A DNA stretch of 64,000 nt from positions 70,512 through 134,511 of the forward strand of contig CALVZQ010000001.1 in assembly GCA_944372585.1 (NCBI GenBank), given 5' to 3'. Numbering within the stretch: position 1 is the stretch's first letter; each line of letters starts with the position of its first letter. This DNA comes from an uncultured Clostridia bacterium. GTDB taxonomy: Bacteria > Bacillota > Clostridia > Christensenellales > UBA1242. Below, piece after piece: positions 56,601 to 62,483 of this stretch. The notes below the pieces were generated by a model, which was not told where the DNA came from, did not search any database, and worked only from the letters and a program-made list of their open reading frames with translations. The translations under genes and the position numbers were made by a program.

Positions 56601-59600
56601 ATATTGCTGGCGGAACAGTAACTGGTGAATCAGAGATTGTAGGGTGTTACAACACCGGTCTTGTTGGAGCTGGAAACACAAACACCGATGGGAAGTGTTC
56701 TTTTGCGGGCGGAATTGTTGGATATGGAGCCAAAGTCATCGTGTCAGATTGTGTAAACGATGGAGCAGTTCAAGCCATAAGCCAGGCAGTAGAAGAAAAC
56801 AAAAAATATAAAATAGAAACAGAATTGCAAAAAACAAACGCTGCAGGAGAGGAGTATGGAAAAGAAGTTGAAGAAGAATTCAAAGCTAATCCGATGCCGC
56901 TTGTGTATAAAATTATTATGACATATAATCTAGGTCAATCAAGAGAAGTATTTGCATATGGCATTGGATACTTGGCTGATGGAGGAATGGAAGGTTGCTC
57001 TTCAAGCACAAACAACATCAAAAATGATGGAAATCTTGGTGAGATTAAGAGCAAACAAGAATTAAAATTCAATAGAATTGAAATTCTAGATGGCGATGGT
57101 GCAGAAGTAAAAATTGGTCCAAATGAAGGATATTCCAGTGGAGGAAATTATCAGGGGAAATTTATAGTTGAAGGAAAAGAAGAAATAGATAATGATGGAA
57201 ATATATCATATGAAGGCGAAGCTAATGTTTATGTCAATGGATATGACTCTTATGGATATGCATCAAGAGTGTATATGAAGGACACCATCACAAGAAGATA
57301 TGTTGGCGGTTTAGATGATAATGAGACTGGTAAGTATTTAAATGAAATTGAAAAAGCTCTTTCAATATTTGTAGTTAATGAAGGTGGAACCCTTATACCA
57401 GGTATTGGTGGAAGGTACTATTGGGGAATTGCCAAAACTGACAGCTCTACTGACGAAGATGAGCCATATGGAATTGAGGACCAACTCTCAGCGGAAAAAG
57501 CTGGGTTTGATGGAAAAAATAACGGTGTTTATCAAGTGGAAGATGAGGATATAATGAAAAAAATTACTGACGCTATGACAAGTGATTCGGTGTTGGGCAT
57601 GGACGCTTCCACAACATATTCTGAGTCGGTAAGCTTCACAAGATATGATGAATATCTGTCTGAGCATGTTGTTGGTTGGCTTAAGAGCAAACCTGTTGAC
57701 AATACTTCAGGCGATATTGACAGCAGAGTGACTGTTGAAAGTGGAATTCAAGAAATTCAGAGTCAAAAAGGCAGCGAAGAAGAAATGAGGATTTTCACTA
57801 TCAATGGAGAGGAAACTGCAATGGTGTTTAATTCTTCTCACTTTAAAACGGTTTATGTGCCTTACAGTTTTGAATTTACTGACTATATCGAACTTGAAGA
57901 CATCATTGACTTGAGTACCATCACAAAAAATGATTTTGTTGTTGATTCAGTGATTATTGGAGGAAAAACTGAAGAATATCAATTTAAGACAGTCAAATAT
58001 TCAGTTCTGGACGAATATGTTGATGAAAGTGGCACTGTTCATGAAGGAAAATTTCTTAAAGTTGATTTCTGTTTCTACTTTAATGAATATGATTTAGATT
58101 TTGGAGATGCAGAATCGCTTTCTGGAAATGTTGCTTATCATGTTGTCATGAAAACAATTCCACAAGAAATAACTTTGGGGAAAAACAATGTTTCATATTC
58201 AGGAGGAGAGATTACTATTGTTCTGGAAGATGATGAAGCTTCGAGTGGCTTGACTGAAGAGATTGTCACCAGCATAAATGCTGGTGAAACTGGATACTCA
58301 CTTAGTGTAACCATATCTTCTGCTTCTGAACCGCCTGAAGAAACTGAATTGTCAGGTTTTGAATTGTCATATTCAGATGGAAAGGCACAAATAAGCTTCG
58401 ATGGGACATCAACTGATGCTGCAGCACTTCATGGCCAAACTTTGTCTATTTCAGTTAGTGTACCTACAGAGAGTGTTGCTTATGGAAATGGCTATGTTGA
58501 AACATCTAGTGATGTTGTGGGTATAGGTCTTGCAGATCCTACTGAAACTTTAACATTTGTTGGTTACGAAAGTAATGCTATTAGTTTGCCAAATGAGTAT
58601 GAAACAGTAGAAATTGAAGTCGAAAATGAAGCTGGAGAAACTGTTTCTTATGTGACAGAAATTAGAGTTTCATTGGATGACATCATAAGTGAATATGGAC
58701 AAAGATTTGCTTTTGGAAAAGAAGGTGTTTTTGCTGTCAGGTATGAAGGTGGTTCTTTTGAAGTTGAGGACGAAATTGATAATGTCATCTTGGGTATTGA
58801 TGGGAATAATCTTTTAATTCAAAAGGCAATAACTATTGGTGATGCTGAATATTTGATTAATGAATACACTGATCCAGAGTATTTGATAGGATTGGAAGAT
58901 GATTTGGAAGATGTTTATGGAGAAAATATTAAAAGTTCCACGATTTATTATGATTTGTCTGCTGAAAACATTGAGGCAGATGGTTCTCTGGAATTGGGAA
59001 ATGTTGAAAAATCTGTCGGATCATTCACTTTAATTTATGACAAATCTGCGAGCGACAAAGGAAATTTCAAAACAGATGGAACATATGGAGGATCAGATTT
59101 CAACAGTGAATCTGGAAATGGAATTTTGTCATCATCGGAAACGCACTTTGGTATGCAATTCTATACAAAGAAAGTGACATACACATACACATTTTCAAAT
59201 GGAAAGATTTCATACAGTGGATCAACTGGAATTGGAACAGGTGTTGGTGTTGAAATAACTTTGCAAAGCGGCACAGAAAACAAGGCAACCATTTTAAGTT
59301 ATTTGAAAGAAGGGAAAGTTATTGATCTCCCAAATTTATCTGACATAAGCAGTGTTTCAATAATGTCTCATACAGTTGACGAGAGAGGATTGACTGAAGA
59401 TATTGAAGGCGTTGAAATTGTGGGATACTCTGTTTATAGCGGTGTATTACAGGGATCAATTAGTATAGGTTCGGTTACTTATGAGGTTTCTTCTGGTTCT
59501 GAATTATGCCCAATTTGTAGTTCGGCAAGTTGTTCGTATTATATGACAACTGGTGAGTTTGATTATGACACAGAAACAAGATTGAGATATGAATACAAAA

Positions 59601-61579
59601 TCTATGATTGTGGAGCGACGAGTGTGGCGTACGAACAGATAAGGCAGATAAGGCAGATAAGGCTAAGTGGCGATGATGAAAGTGAATACACCGAAGAAGT
59701 TGAATCTGGCATCATGTATGCTGCAAGCACTGATGATATGTTGGCTGGGGAAATTAAAGTGTTTGAACTGAATGATGAAGGTTCTTGGATTGAACAAGAA
59801 GAAAGCACTTCAGACATTGACATTTCCGTATTTAATTCTCATAACTTTGATGGAAAAACAATAAATGCAGATTTAGTGGTTTCATACTTTGACGCAAATG
59901 ATATATTTTTTGCAAAGACTCCAAGAAATAGAGTTGAGTATGTAAGCATGGAGTATGGAGAAGAGGGGCTTACAACAGGATATAACGATACTATTTCATT
60001 ATATTATGGTCAAGAATCAAGTCAATATATTGGTGCTGGAGGAGAATATCGCGGAGAGAATGACACAAGTTGGACGTCTGCAAATCGTATATCTGCTGAA
60101 ACATATGAAATGCAAACTTATTACTACAGAACTGAAACAACAAAAAATTCTAGTGACAACCCAGTTGAAGTCAAAAACGTTGAAGATGAAGATATTCTTG
60201 ACATTTCGTACATCGTCTTTGGTGAAGATATCTATTTGGATCAGTGGGGATATATTGATCCAAACGACAAATCGATCATCGGAAATGATTTCAATTTAAC
60301 TTTCATGAACAATGAAAATTCCACATCACTATTCGACATCAACTCAGCATTGATAAGAGATTTGAATGTCATTGGCATTGTCTCTGGATCTGAGATAAAC
60401 TCTTCTGCTGGAAATTCGATGTTTATAAGAAGCAATGCCGCTGGAGTATACATCACAGGCGTAAGTCTTTATGGGAATTTCAGGAATATTTCGCCAGATG
60501 CGGGAGATGTTCAAACAGCTATTTTATCAAATTCAAGCTCAAACATAACAAATCTAGAAAGCTATGTTTCAATGACAGGTTTGGATTCTGAAAGTGAACA
60601 GGATGTTGATGCGACTCTTATGGACAGTTTGGCTGGAGTGAACGCAAAAGACGGATACACTTCTCACAACATTCTCATTGCAGGAAATGGTGGCAATGGA
60701 GAAGACGGTGCTGATGGTGCAAACATTGGTTCTGCAGGAAAAGTTGGTGCATCTGGTGGAGCAGGAGGAGACATCTCTCTAAATGCCAACACTTTTGAAG
60801 GTTTTTGCAAAGTTGGACTTGGAGGCATTGGTGGAAATGGCGGAAATGGCGCGAATGGCGGTTTTGCTGATTATGCAAGTGGTGTTTATGGCGGTGGTGA
60901 TGGCGGAGCAGCAGGAAATTTGGTATATGGCTATGACGGCGATTCTTATCCAAATTGGGGCTATCATCATAGAGTTTATGATGGAAGCATTAATATTGAA
61001 ACTGATAGAGAGATAAACCAAAATGACAGAGAAGGAACTCCATGTGGTGGAAACGGCGGAATTGGTGGTTTTGGAAGAATAATGGGTAAAACTTTGTCTT
61101 ATGACTTTTATCAATTATTGCCTAGTGCTCGCAGCGGAGAGTCAAATAGCAGCAGCCCTAAAGTTGGATGGGACGATTCTAGGCGTAGTAGACCTGGAAA
61201 CAGGAACTATGGAATTGAAGCAAAACGATGGTCATTTACTGGTGAAGCAAAACTCAATGATTTTTACAGCAATCATTCTACGGCTTTTGGACTTGTGAAT
61301 ACGGAACGTTTTATGTCTGAGGTGAGCTGGGGAAGAACAAATCATCACGAGGACTGGACAGGAGATGGTGACGATACAAAAAGTTTTTATGTGGAAGTTT
61401 CTAAAATTGAGAAAAATAAAGGTTATTATTATTATCCAGAGAAAATATATATAGTTGCCTGTGTGAAAAATGAGCACGATTCTATTTATGGAGATTTCTA
61501 CAAACTTGCGTGGACGAGTGGGGAAGGATTTAATTCCAGTGGAAATTGTGATACTACTGGAAGTCAGTACACAGGATAA
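41669..61579 (+). CDS. Giant (about 6,636-residue) surface lipoprotein with GLUG/beta-helix-like repeats
   Basis: A single uninterrupted frame of 19.9 kb, ATG 41669. A signal peptide ends in lipobox LLSAC (Cys23), so the N-terminus is lipid-anchored outside the cell. The first roughly 1,100 residues look like Ig-like beta sandwiches. Then come recurring blocks of the form YRxxNNIxL...LxGNGYTI followed by many GGIVGxxxGxI..SY units (GLUG/beta-helix type), with block starts near 1,120, 2,330, 2,810, 4,350 and 4,700. Cys5947, 5950 and 5955 form a small cluster, and 6,338-6,420 is a GGNGGNG-type glycine-rich stretch. No LPXTG or catalytic motif. Probably adhesion, matrix or a cell-surface fibre. 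Only start, lipobox and repeats are seen; the function is inferred. Confidence 0.85.
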   Translation: MKKFALGILSVFMILGGVLLSACEKKVSLSVSTEEISIYTNYEQAENYQSKEIDVSLENSSSGINIEILKGRDSISLSPVTVKNSSNYSFTIFADKSGEAEVKVSSKEDSRQSKTISVHVMTVLEEITSASEDSVDGRTNLFVTKGVEKELNVDDYFNLEPVTVNVCDIVWTFEDSDLENSQQFVRDGVLYATIENDRLLVNEDFDMSYINLRASFVNNTGIYNTVRFEVLENSTINNLTVDGTALYQNNTVATDEVTFGLVRNNSQLSSVEGTIVINTPYEITLTPVVYERLQDDSLQLLTRTEYENFLTLEIASPTVDEATNRITYNFTIDALDKFSVNKFGTFYFYLQIGYKDYNFDLISDGTTIIFDTYYSATRIETSNANGDILNNNEIDVFSNYSTGNGYRISTTILPSEVAIDNEYFYISVDLNQDSLRNLTLDGNNPVSSFVKIYYRGQELAFTNQQGSSIYTSTTILNGADVYVASGEMFDVLEDVDFRFVSCSNENANTRITMNFYRISTEQTLVVTDEADEDIPATTYMSSSAYGTGVETFVVKISDLSTTSGLSLAHDSNARFKFSELEYVSSSVNTEEGMYVIVRFTVTLNGFNFNSTTNFWFEHITGKTSTKFAIEAYVPLTFASISNADKSSSDVYKDQQSSQSYIENAGLLSIDPTKQNSSLSNLLVEAGISLPLTINYQNASLSENAITYKFLSFDNLVAAVRISEGITDDEQAIARAEELFSSGDLNAVVMNYYRYFENNNGLYFTINENRLNLTDNSFKGYVCALISGFDEEHNEIVLARFFALESFYSVRYLSSNVTTTLLYTTETLSQSDMGLSRADVTISMRPDEKVPTYSNDTSCFTFTSALDEFEVTDDGTYLKNRYYEIQNISFSSSGRYFRFRIVANSTNLQTSVRDILSITYLDQNGIERRTEIQIEIRNVNRIESVKWLNQTEDNEIYLNLTTTVNSERSFTISTSVSPSDANDGSLAYAYFAASGSRSDLSITTSLSGQIFNLNINTSKGGYGNLYLLPNDMVKIVDGVEQVLLYKYTEVDGVIVESPIYKRLSELDLYYDNLINENDEISTYFYNNDGEKIYYKDLIIKIAITIADGMSEGTAIRVYNEADLKNIDTAKYYRIMNNITLTNWTSYSQFSGMFFGKDDTVTLTFEGNSQSFVDTLLENGVIKNLIFAGRVSSAGTESSGFVVNTNRGTIDSVFVDVYYSDGNYNSSTLSATTLSTTTSSVGVMAGANYGTIKDSYSYGVTIYATNAAYVGGIAGQNLNVIQGCGVEFYSFALADGSTSSNKIESDGAIGGIAGFGGENSVIEKSYAYAYSLTETGNHAISTIFDNGNVAKGVFMAGFSFGARIDQSFAFLGDLRAPVQSNANTQNISIKNSYMSYYNNTSQQIETRLFVDATFAYINQIYHGDAQQIGNANVLQISDIPSDYNNPTTGSKWADLVARLDAEIWETVDIDSDVNFGFMYLKDTTQSAEIDVADISISDNVSPLKSLNAGNDKGILFIYSPTATISDPAEQSALTNYNTISIADLFGVTADQARSLLVTSDSKNISLSANSIRLLSKGTEEFAVTVHSKMNFTSDKTFTFVILNYLPDLVTTLNTVELEENQTILLQTGLNNSRTVMFNMNNTIYLNGTGYSTARDSFTVQYILTGNTYTETVGDVDVEKEFVTVSKNTNSLTFLGNKNHDVDGVTNVEAYITVDDVANDDDYSNAIKNIRTRNFGISVYNGATALFVENATNLIVKPSQYAVFDVTLVTDAENDNLTIGLQYGEIEIPNEISSDDFSAQFVVDSKLTLNVSWTRTTTTDGFRFRVWVRIDDEKKHLIDQIYENLTIVINATSQSANSTYLKTVGITVMTQEIEDISISTYNIESRQIRNSILYLVPADEITNTLSPSSDAIIAVTVDPAYAMMTKFSLTYSVSGDGNVGTVNISKLSHNSRYGYYVNSNSTSLIENGIEVSLSDQDRMGDGVFYFRIYISSAFETSSSLQLTLTYYNGSTPLVSGTHNLNIDYLQSANIRVNGATTYVLAKGASATVTVTVDKNQELDDLYLQNNGANISLSAYTLQEFDTYKVYTAEITASVDAKLTNDKDSGIFYVCATVRRVINNSTEIKESRATICLVDFSVDGENIKVSSSGGTSTYNGQTYDVFYSYINATDTLSFDYPFDPESYSYDQNDIDQVSAVEKIMEERARFERSNTYQDEDVGYFINYALNEETGRYEEVSLKYQLWYATDENNSTAICNDYGIIQRGTFRIDEVEGRYDDGTSYSYLTITGLRTGRQLMKLRTTITYQGIEMYYDYYFLIVVEVWSDEDTPTQIFTGQEFVDYATNSEQSDDYILMNDIVLTDYTPVNTDLIDSLDGNGYTIHINSFAYPDSTSINLALFDTVTENTTLKNVRVNIYNGGQITVNISQYTDINIAGFALENNGIIYNCEVVAYYDEQHQSSSISGETGLVVKYTMGTNTDPIGITSSMVTSLGVESLVSGFVLTNNSSITNSRVGGETFMQIIEIAGTQYLKTQSLNLFVLRGQGEVSGFVNDNSSSGYISASYADNIQIYNDMDSTASITAGFSVYNHNNIQNSYVEGKGEDILTTDDVQIYNNLSNITSIGVIGGFVYQNDALIKNSYSNIAIENSESKASLVAGFVYINNVGGEINLCYSACDITKTDISQMHFSGVDDFANSLNYGTINFSYFYNESPIDDTNQTSVTSGALSVSDVMNEDTFYGFSFASAPGAYDGIWSVSETEKLTLVSANQISFSNRYAVTNGSVTSIFYNRSLLDADTMIRVDLSYGGENNPIIIRDAYDFAMATGKAGATEISSYKEYYNDSEVFGHYRLVNNLDMSEIDQNSENENSIKLQTTKKTLTGLIDGNGFTISNISLGSSEVAENFGLFAKLDGAVIMNLDLIVDSIHNSRANIVGTLAGTAVDSRIISISLSPVASQTSVKTSILGNNVVGGVVGMLFGESKMSDINVVDIDVYSAYYLSGKNVNSNDNYTGPILRNYASNGYSISTYVSRISYAGAVAGYVDIYDSLSGDSVMFSALEGGDYDVAIIHVSDSVNIYGEVAGGLFGYVGSSTLIFDATLELDADMNLSNPSYIISKNLYAGGLVGENYGGLFAISASYSDALQDTIETSENSYYTGEITAEKGQQSIFSYTMNDEGYSSNINDPLFIGGIVGYMGGGYIYIGYNKLNVISHSASTLAVGGIIGLAGYEDSLYDLSFIDSMPKINILLNDVYASGDVYVDTVSENGVSAGIIGALERTDTENVSIVAMKNVLAVNYYSYNGSQLVGDNVESETTGVSDRHFILVGNVINSDDNTIFEDNFDSRLYLIDSEDYYLDVSKSYAYDGAFHQSDTVGGYTQVLLNNSVSLSLRPYGFKTAWDNGDSSRLYDAILSVESIGDQSMSTMSSAYAQMYNYFLANNWSEQYWAHTEEDLFPHIQLLPLPNVIFWDQYNTDEVLRAMENGSITVVVRGKVDEDVDEYKDIDLTKPYTDSNGGVHTFSAISGFYGNLISYYDYTNSSTEGFITEVVYGDGGKVVGGYAGTAVSGADKVGIIIDTPFFENLTNGANVEGINFYLCANEDDVINYSLVQAEVGNNSETGNAVFRDVNIVLNSDVKLSTSSENLGTETSYMAGLITRIAHESSFINITFTIRNNSSLTFEHSSSDGSSGGEYDVYMGLIAGYVEQTTTFTQINIQGVYLVNQDDTGVETDDKTDITFNVDDNVGVSKINVFAGLYAGKVTKGSGRARISIGLSNVGNVNLKFSASTTTDSPNTDMFIGGFVGEIVSVDNVTLMSGSSDSLVSGLDINQCSSVNSLYAGLAFGRIENSYLTISNVGYEGAALSGGIYQVGDDIYNRQTNIGGIAATVNSATVIQSFSVNLNVGKKEDIDSEAEDYIVDERTEETVFDQNLYDYSDSALKDSAFSTTGVYGDNIGGYFGFVSGANIILTGNNNITGNVNVSVGDTAGMDLTDSVSEINIGGFIGQTQGSVTINAIINNSMNVSIFDPNLNIDKDPTSPEIRTNVGGLIGKMTNVIGDVGNASSSVINSNQTYFYFTGNVLSSVKNFVFGGAIGYVEREDFVNTDKAISISGIVFGGAVKIYGQVIDGKYYLPQDIIVGGVVGEYALSGELEDLEQEMDRVYTISGCFTYGDVFVNYYPGSLEGYNTRLDTYNFGGIVGVGSHIAIENCCTLMTSFNDRIAYNESGESDDEDTSNTNAIVGRNSNAVQYTDNKYNSSVCMAYQEENGNQDIGYGEIDVYSGYTSRYDATVEEGGSLAEELTPNENIFDVVNQYLQNVGLNYESYEVGHKLNPYSWRGTDSGKHIKENETDTENSIEIKGSLHGISWVTIIENFETSESIANNLKNFAIIGNGHIVTRTDVDEAYTSSAGSGDLLGYGALVNNLGESYREGDLSLNFNIIAGLVMNLEIISTDVNGAGSTAFGGVAGTMNGNSFIYGMGVKGELSVGGSSSQLQLGGIAGYMYSGSINECYVDADITYRASEGGRLSGIANMGDRNTTIKSTYSSGLLETYVDIDGIYTFANSLHAAGATTSADILDTYSVSQVKINNSLGGEINTKSSFVSGVNAIGNVINGSNEVLDNKYDEASETIENLAVNYSGYYQDDAYVNGLSQDSLIIGNSDETEHTWYFNRYVNYGYASHGFGYMKNVTTYTYTEPTEEASDDYEPISYIDVLTEGNNYNEHEWYLGVLNQGKFKQLYETVEASEENEIYNSEVGNNYKFVLRYSFEVGDDIGKDLGVSGRDLVIDGQNNTLKISSTESGLFDTYVGTIRNLRVENTNLETKQQYAGILANVLKGEIENVTVNGAMTPTGSKIIGGVVGVLEGMATNVDAVVNITVNESSIVGGVVGYLTSYSETTTGEDGETTTTQGEVSLASNNGMIIQTVSSDILSLDEEEIQVTPRNYDGEEKDNKELNGIAGGIVGYADGGSSISESYNTNAVLSQFTNNVGANVVAGGIVGYIAGGTVTGESEIVGCYNTGLVGAGNTNTDGKCSFAGGIVGYGAKVIVSDCVNDGAVQAISQAVEENKKYKIETELQKTNAAGEEYGKEVEEEFKANPMPLVYKIIMTYNLGQSREVFAYGIGYLADGGMEGCSSSTNNIKNDGNLGEIKSKQELKFNRIEILDGDGAEVKIGPNEGYSSGGNYQGKFIVEGKEEIDNDGNISYEGEANVYVNGYDSYGYASRVYMKDTITRRYVGGLDDNETGKYLNEIEKALSIFVVNEGGTLIPGIGGRYYWGIAKTDSSTDEDEPYGIEDQLSAEKAGFDGKNNGVYQVEDEDIMKKITDAMTSDSVLGMDASTTYSESVSFTRYDEYLSEHVVGWLKSKPVDNTSGDIDSRVTVESGIQEIQSQKGSEEEMRIFTINGEETAMVFNSSHFKTVYVPYSFEFTDYIELEDIIDLSTITKNDFVVDSVIIGGKTEEYQFKTVKYSVLDEYVDESGTVHEGKFLKVDFCFYFNEYDLDFGDAESLSGNVAYHVVMKTIPQEITLGKNNVSYSGGEITIVLEDDEASSGLTEEIVTSINAGETGYSLSVTISSASEPPEETELSGFELSYSDGKAQISFDGTSTDAAALHGQTLSISVSVPTESVAYGNGYVETSSDVVGIGLADPTETLTFVGYESNAISLPNEYETVEIEVENEAGETVSYVTEIRVSLDDIISEYGQRFAFGKEGVFAVRYEGGSFEVEDEIDNVILGIDGNNLLIQKAITIGDAEYLINEYTDPEYLIGLEDDLEDVYGENIKSSTIYYDLSAENIEADGSLELGNVEKSVGSFTLIYDKSASDKGNFKTDGTYGGSDFNSESGNGILSSSETHFGMQFYTKKVTYTYTFSNGKISYSGSTGIGTGVGVEITLQSGTENKATILSYLKEGKVIDLPNLSDISSVSIMSHTVDERGLTEDIEGVEIVGYSVYSGVLQGSISIGSVTYEVSSGSELCPICSSASCSYYMTTGEFDYDTETRLRYEYKIYDCGATSVAYEQIRQIRQIRLSGDDESEYTEEVESGIMYAASTDDMLAGEIKVFELNDEGSWIEQEESTSDIDISVFNSHNFDGKTINADLVVSYFDANDIFFAKTPRNRVEYVSMEYGEEGLTTGYNDTISLYYGQESSQYIGAGGEYRGENDTSWTSANRISAETYEMQTYYYRTETTKNSSDNPVEVKNVEDEDILDISYIVFGEDIYLDQWGYIDPNDKSIIGNDFNLTFMNNENSTSLFDINSALIRDLNVIGIVSGSEINSSAGNSMFIRSNAAGVYITGVSLYGNFRNISPDAGDVQTAILSNSSSNITNLESYVSMTGLDSESEQDVDATLMDSLAGVNAKDGYTSHNILIAGNGGNGEDGADGANIGSAGKVGASGGAGGDISLNANTFEGFCKVGLGGIGGNGGNGANGGFADYASGVYGGGDGGAAGNLVYGYDGDSYPNWGYHHRVYDGSINIETDREINQNDREGTPCGGNGGIGGFGRIMGKTLSYDFYQLLPSARSGESNSSSPKVGWDDSRRSRPGNRNYGIEAKRWSFTGEAKLNDFYSNHSTAFGLVNTERFMSEVSWGRTNHHEDWTGDGDDTKSFYVEVSKIEKNKGYYYYPEKIYIVACVKNEHDSIYGDFYKLAWTSGEGFNSSGNCDTTGSQYTG
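59636..59662 (+). repeat. Three tandem 9-base repeats inside the giant gene
   Basis: CAGATAAGG repeated three times, encoding Gln-Ile-Arg three times (residues about 5,990-5,998). The unit is a multiple of three, so copy changes alter length without shifting the frame. Confidence 0.9.
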
Positions 61580-61590
61580 TTGGAGGTTTT

Positions 61591-62331
61591 ATGAAGAAAA
61601 CTGGCGAGAATTTGCATGAAGGGCATCGTCTGAGATTGCTCGACTTGGCTCTCAATGCAGGGGTTGACAACATGAGTGATTTTCAAGTTGTGGAGTTTTT
61701 CTTGACTTACATCTTTCCTCGTGGAGATGTCAACCCTCTTGCCCATCGTCTGTTGGAAGAATATGAGACTTTTGCACATATTGTTGATGCTGATGTCTGT
61801 GACCTTATGAGAATTGATGGCATCAACGAGCGCGCTGCCAAGAAAATTCATCTGTTTGGAGAATTGTTCTATTATTACACTTCCGCTAAAATGGGTCGAA
61901 AGTTTATGGTCAAGAATGTCGGAGAAATCATTGATGTCATTGAGGATCATCTTCGTTTTCGCACTACTGAAAACATGCTTCTTCTTGCAATAAGTGCTGG
62001 CAACATTATCACTCATAAGCGACGAATTAACATGCATAGTGCAAGCACTGTTGGGATTCCTGTTTTGGACTTGACAAAATTTATGGCAACATCAAAACCA
62101 GTCTCTCTTGTTGTTGCTCATTGTCACCCCTACGGAAAATCCACACCTTCTCAAGATGACAAAGATGGTTTTAAGATCATAGAAAATCTTTGCACCACTT
62201 GTGGTGTTAATCTTGTTGATTCTTATATTGTTGGTGATGATGGGGTTTTTAGCATGAGGGACAACAAAATCGTCAGACATTATGTTGATATCGACCAACT
62301 TAAAGAGGCTTTTGTGTCGATACCAAAATAG
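61591..62331 (+). CDS. radC: RadC family JAB-domain protein
   Basis: 246 residues, ATG after GGAGG, 12 bases downstream of the giant gene and possibly read through from it. An N-terminal helix-hairpin-helix region (LMRIDGINERAAKKIHLFGEL) is followed by a JAB/MPN-like domain with the metal motif AHCHPYGKSTPSQDD (family form HNHPSGxxxPSxxD). RadC proteins are common near mobile DNA and have been linked to recombination and competence; the biochemical activity is unresolved. A strong terminator follows. Confidence 0.93.
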   Translation: MKKTGENLHEGHRLRLLDLALNAGVDNMSDFQVVEFFLTYIFPRGDVNPLAHRLLEEYETFAHIVDADVCDLMRIDGINERAAKKIHLFGELFYYYTSAKMGRKFMVKNVGEIIDVIEDHLRFRTTENMLLLAISAGNIITHKRRINMHSASTVGIPVLDLTKFMATSKPVSLVVAHCHPYGKSTPSQDDKDGFKIIENLCTTCGVNLVDSYIVGDDGVFSMRDNKIVRHYVDIDQLKEAFVSIPK

Positions 62332-62352
62332 TTGGCGAATGTTTTGATTTTT

Positions 62353-62397
62353 AAAAAGAGCATAAATCAAATTTGTTTTGTGATTATGCTCTTTTTT
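62353..62397 (+). terminator. radC terminator
   Basis: AAAAAGAGCATAAATCA pairs with TGATTATGCTCTTTTTT with one bulged A (62353-62369 and 62381-62397). Confidence 0.88.
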
Positions 62398-62413
62398 GTT
62401 TCATAATTGTGTT

Positions 62414-62441
62414 TTGAAATTTTATGTTTATATGATATAAT
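62414..62441 (+). promoter_or_regulatory. recQ promoter
   Basis: TTGAAA (62414-62419), 16 bases, TATAAT (62436-62441). The leader is about 36 bases with GGAG before ATG 62484. Confidence 0.65.
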
Positions 62442-62483
62442 AATATTAAATTATTTTGTAAATTGTGTGCATGGAGAAAATTT

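Noticed and set aside
59636..59662. Phase-variation switch by the 9-base repeats
   Set aside because: The unit is a multiple of three, so slippage would not close the frame.
41669..61579. Giant gene as a polyketide/non-ribosomal peptide synthetase or a phage tail gene
   Set aside because: No carrier, adenylation, ketosynthase or tail motifs; there is a lipobox and beta-repeat composition throughout.
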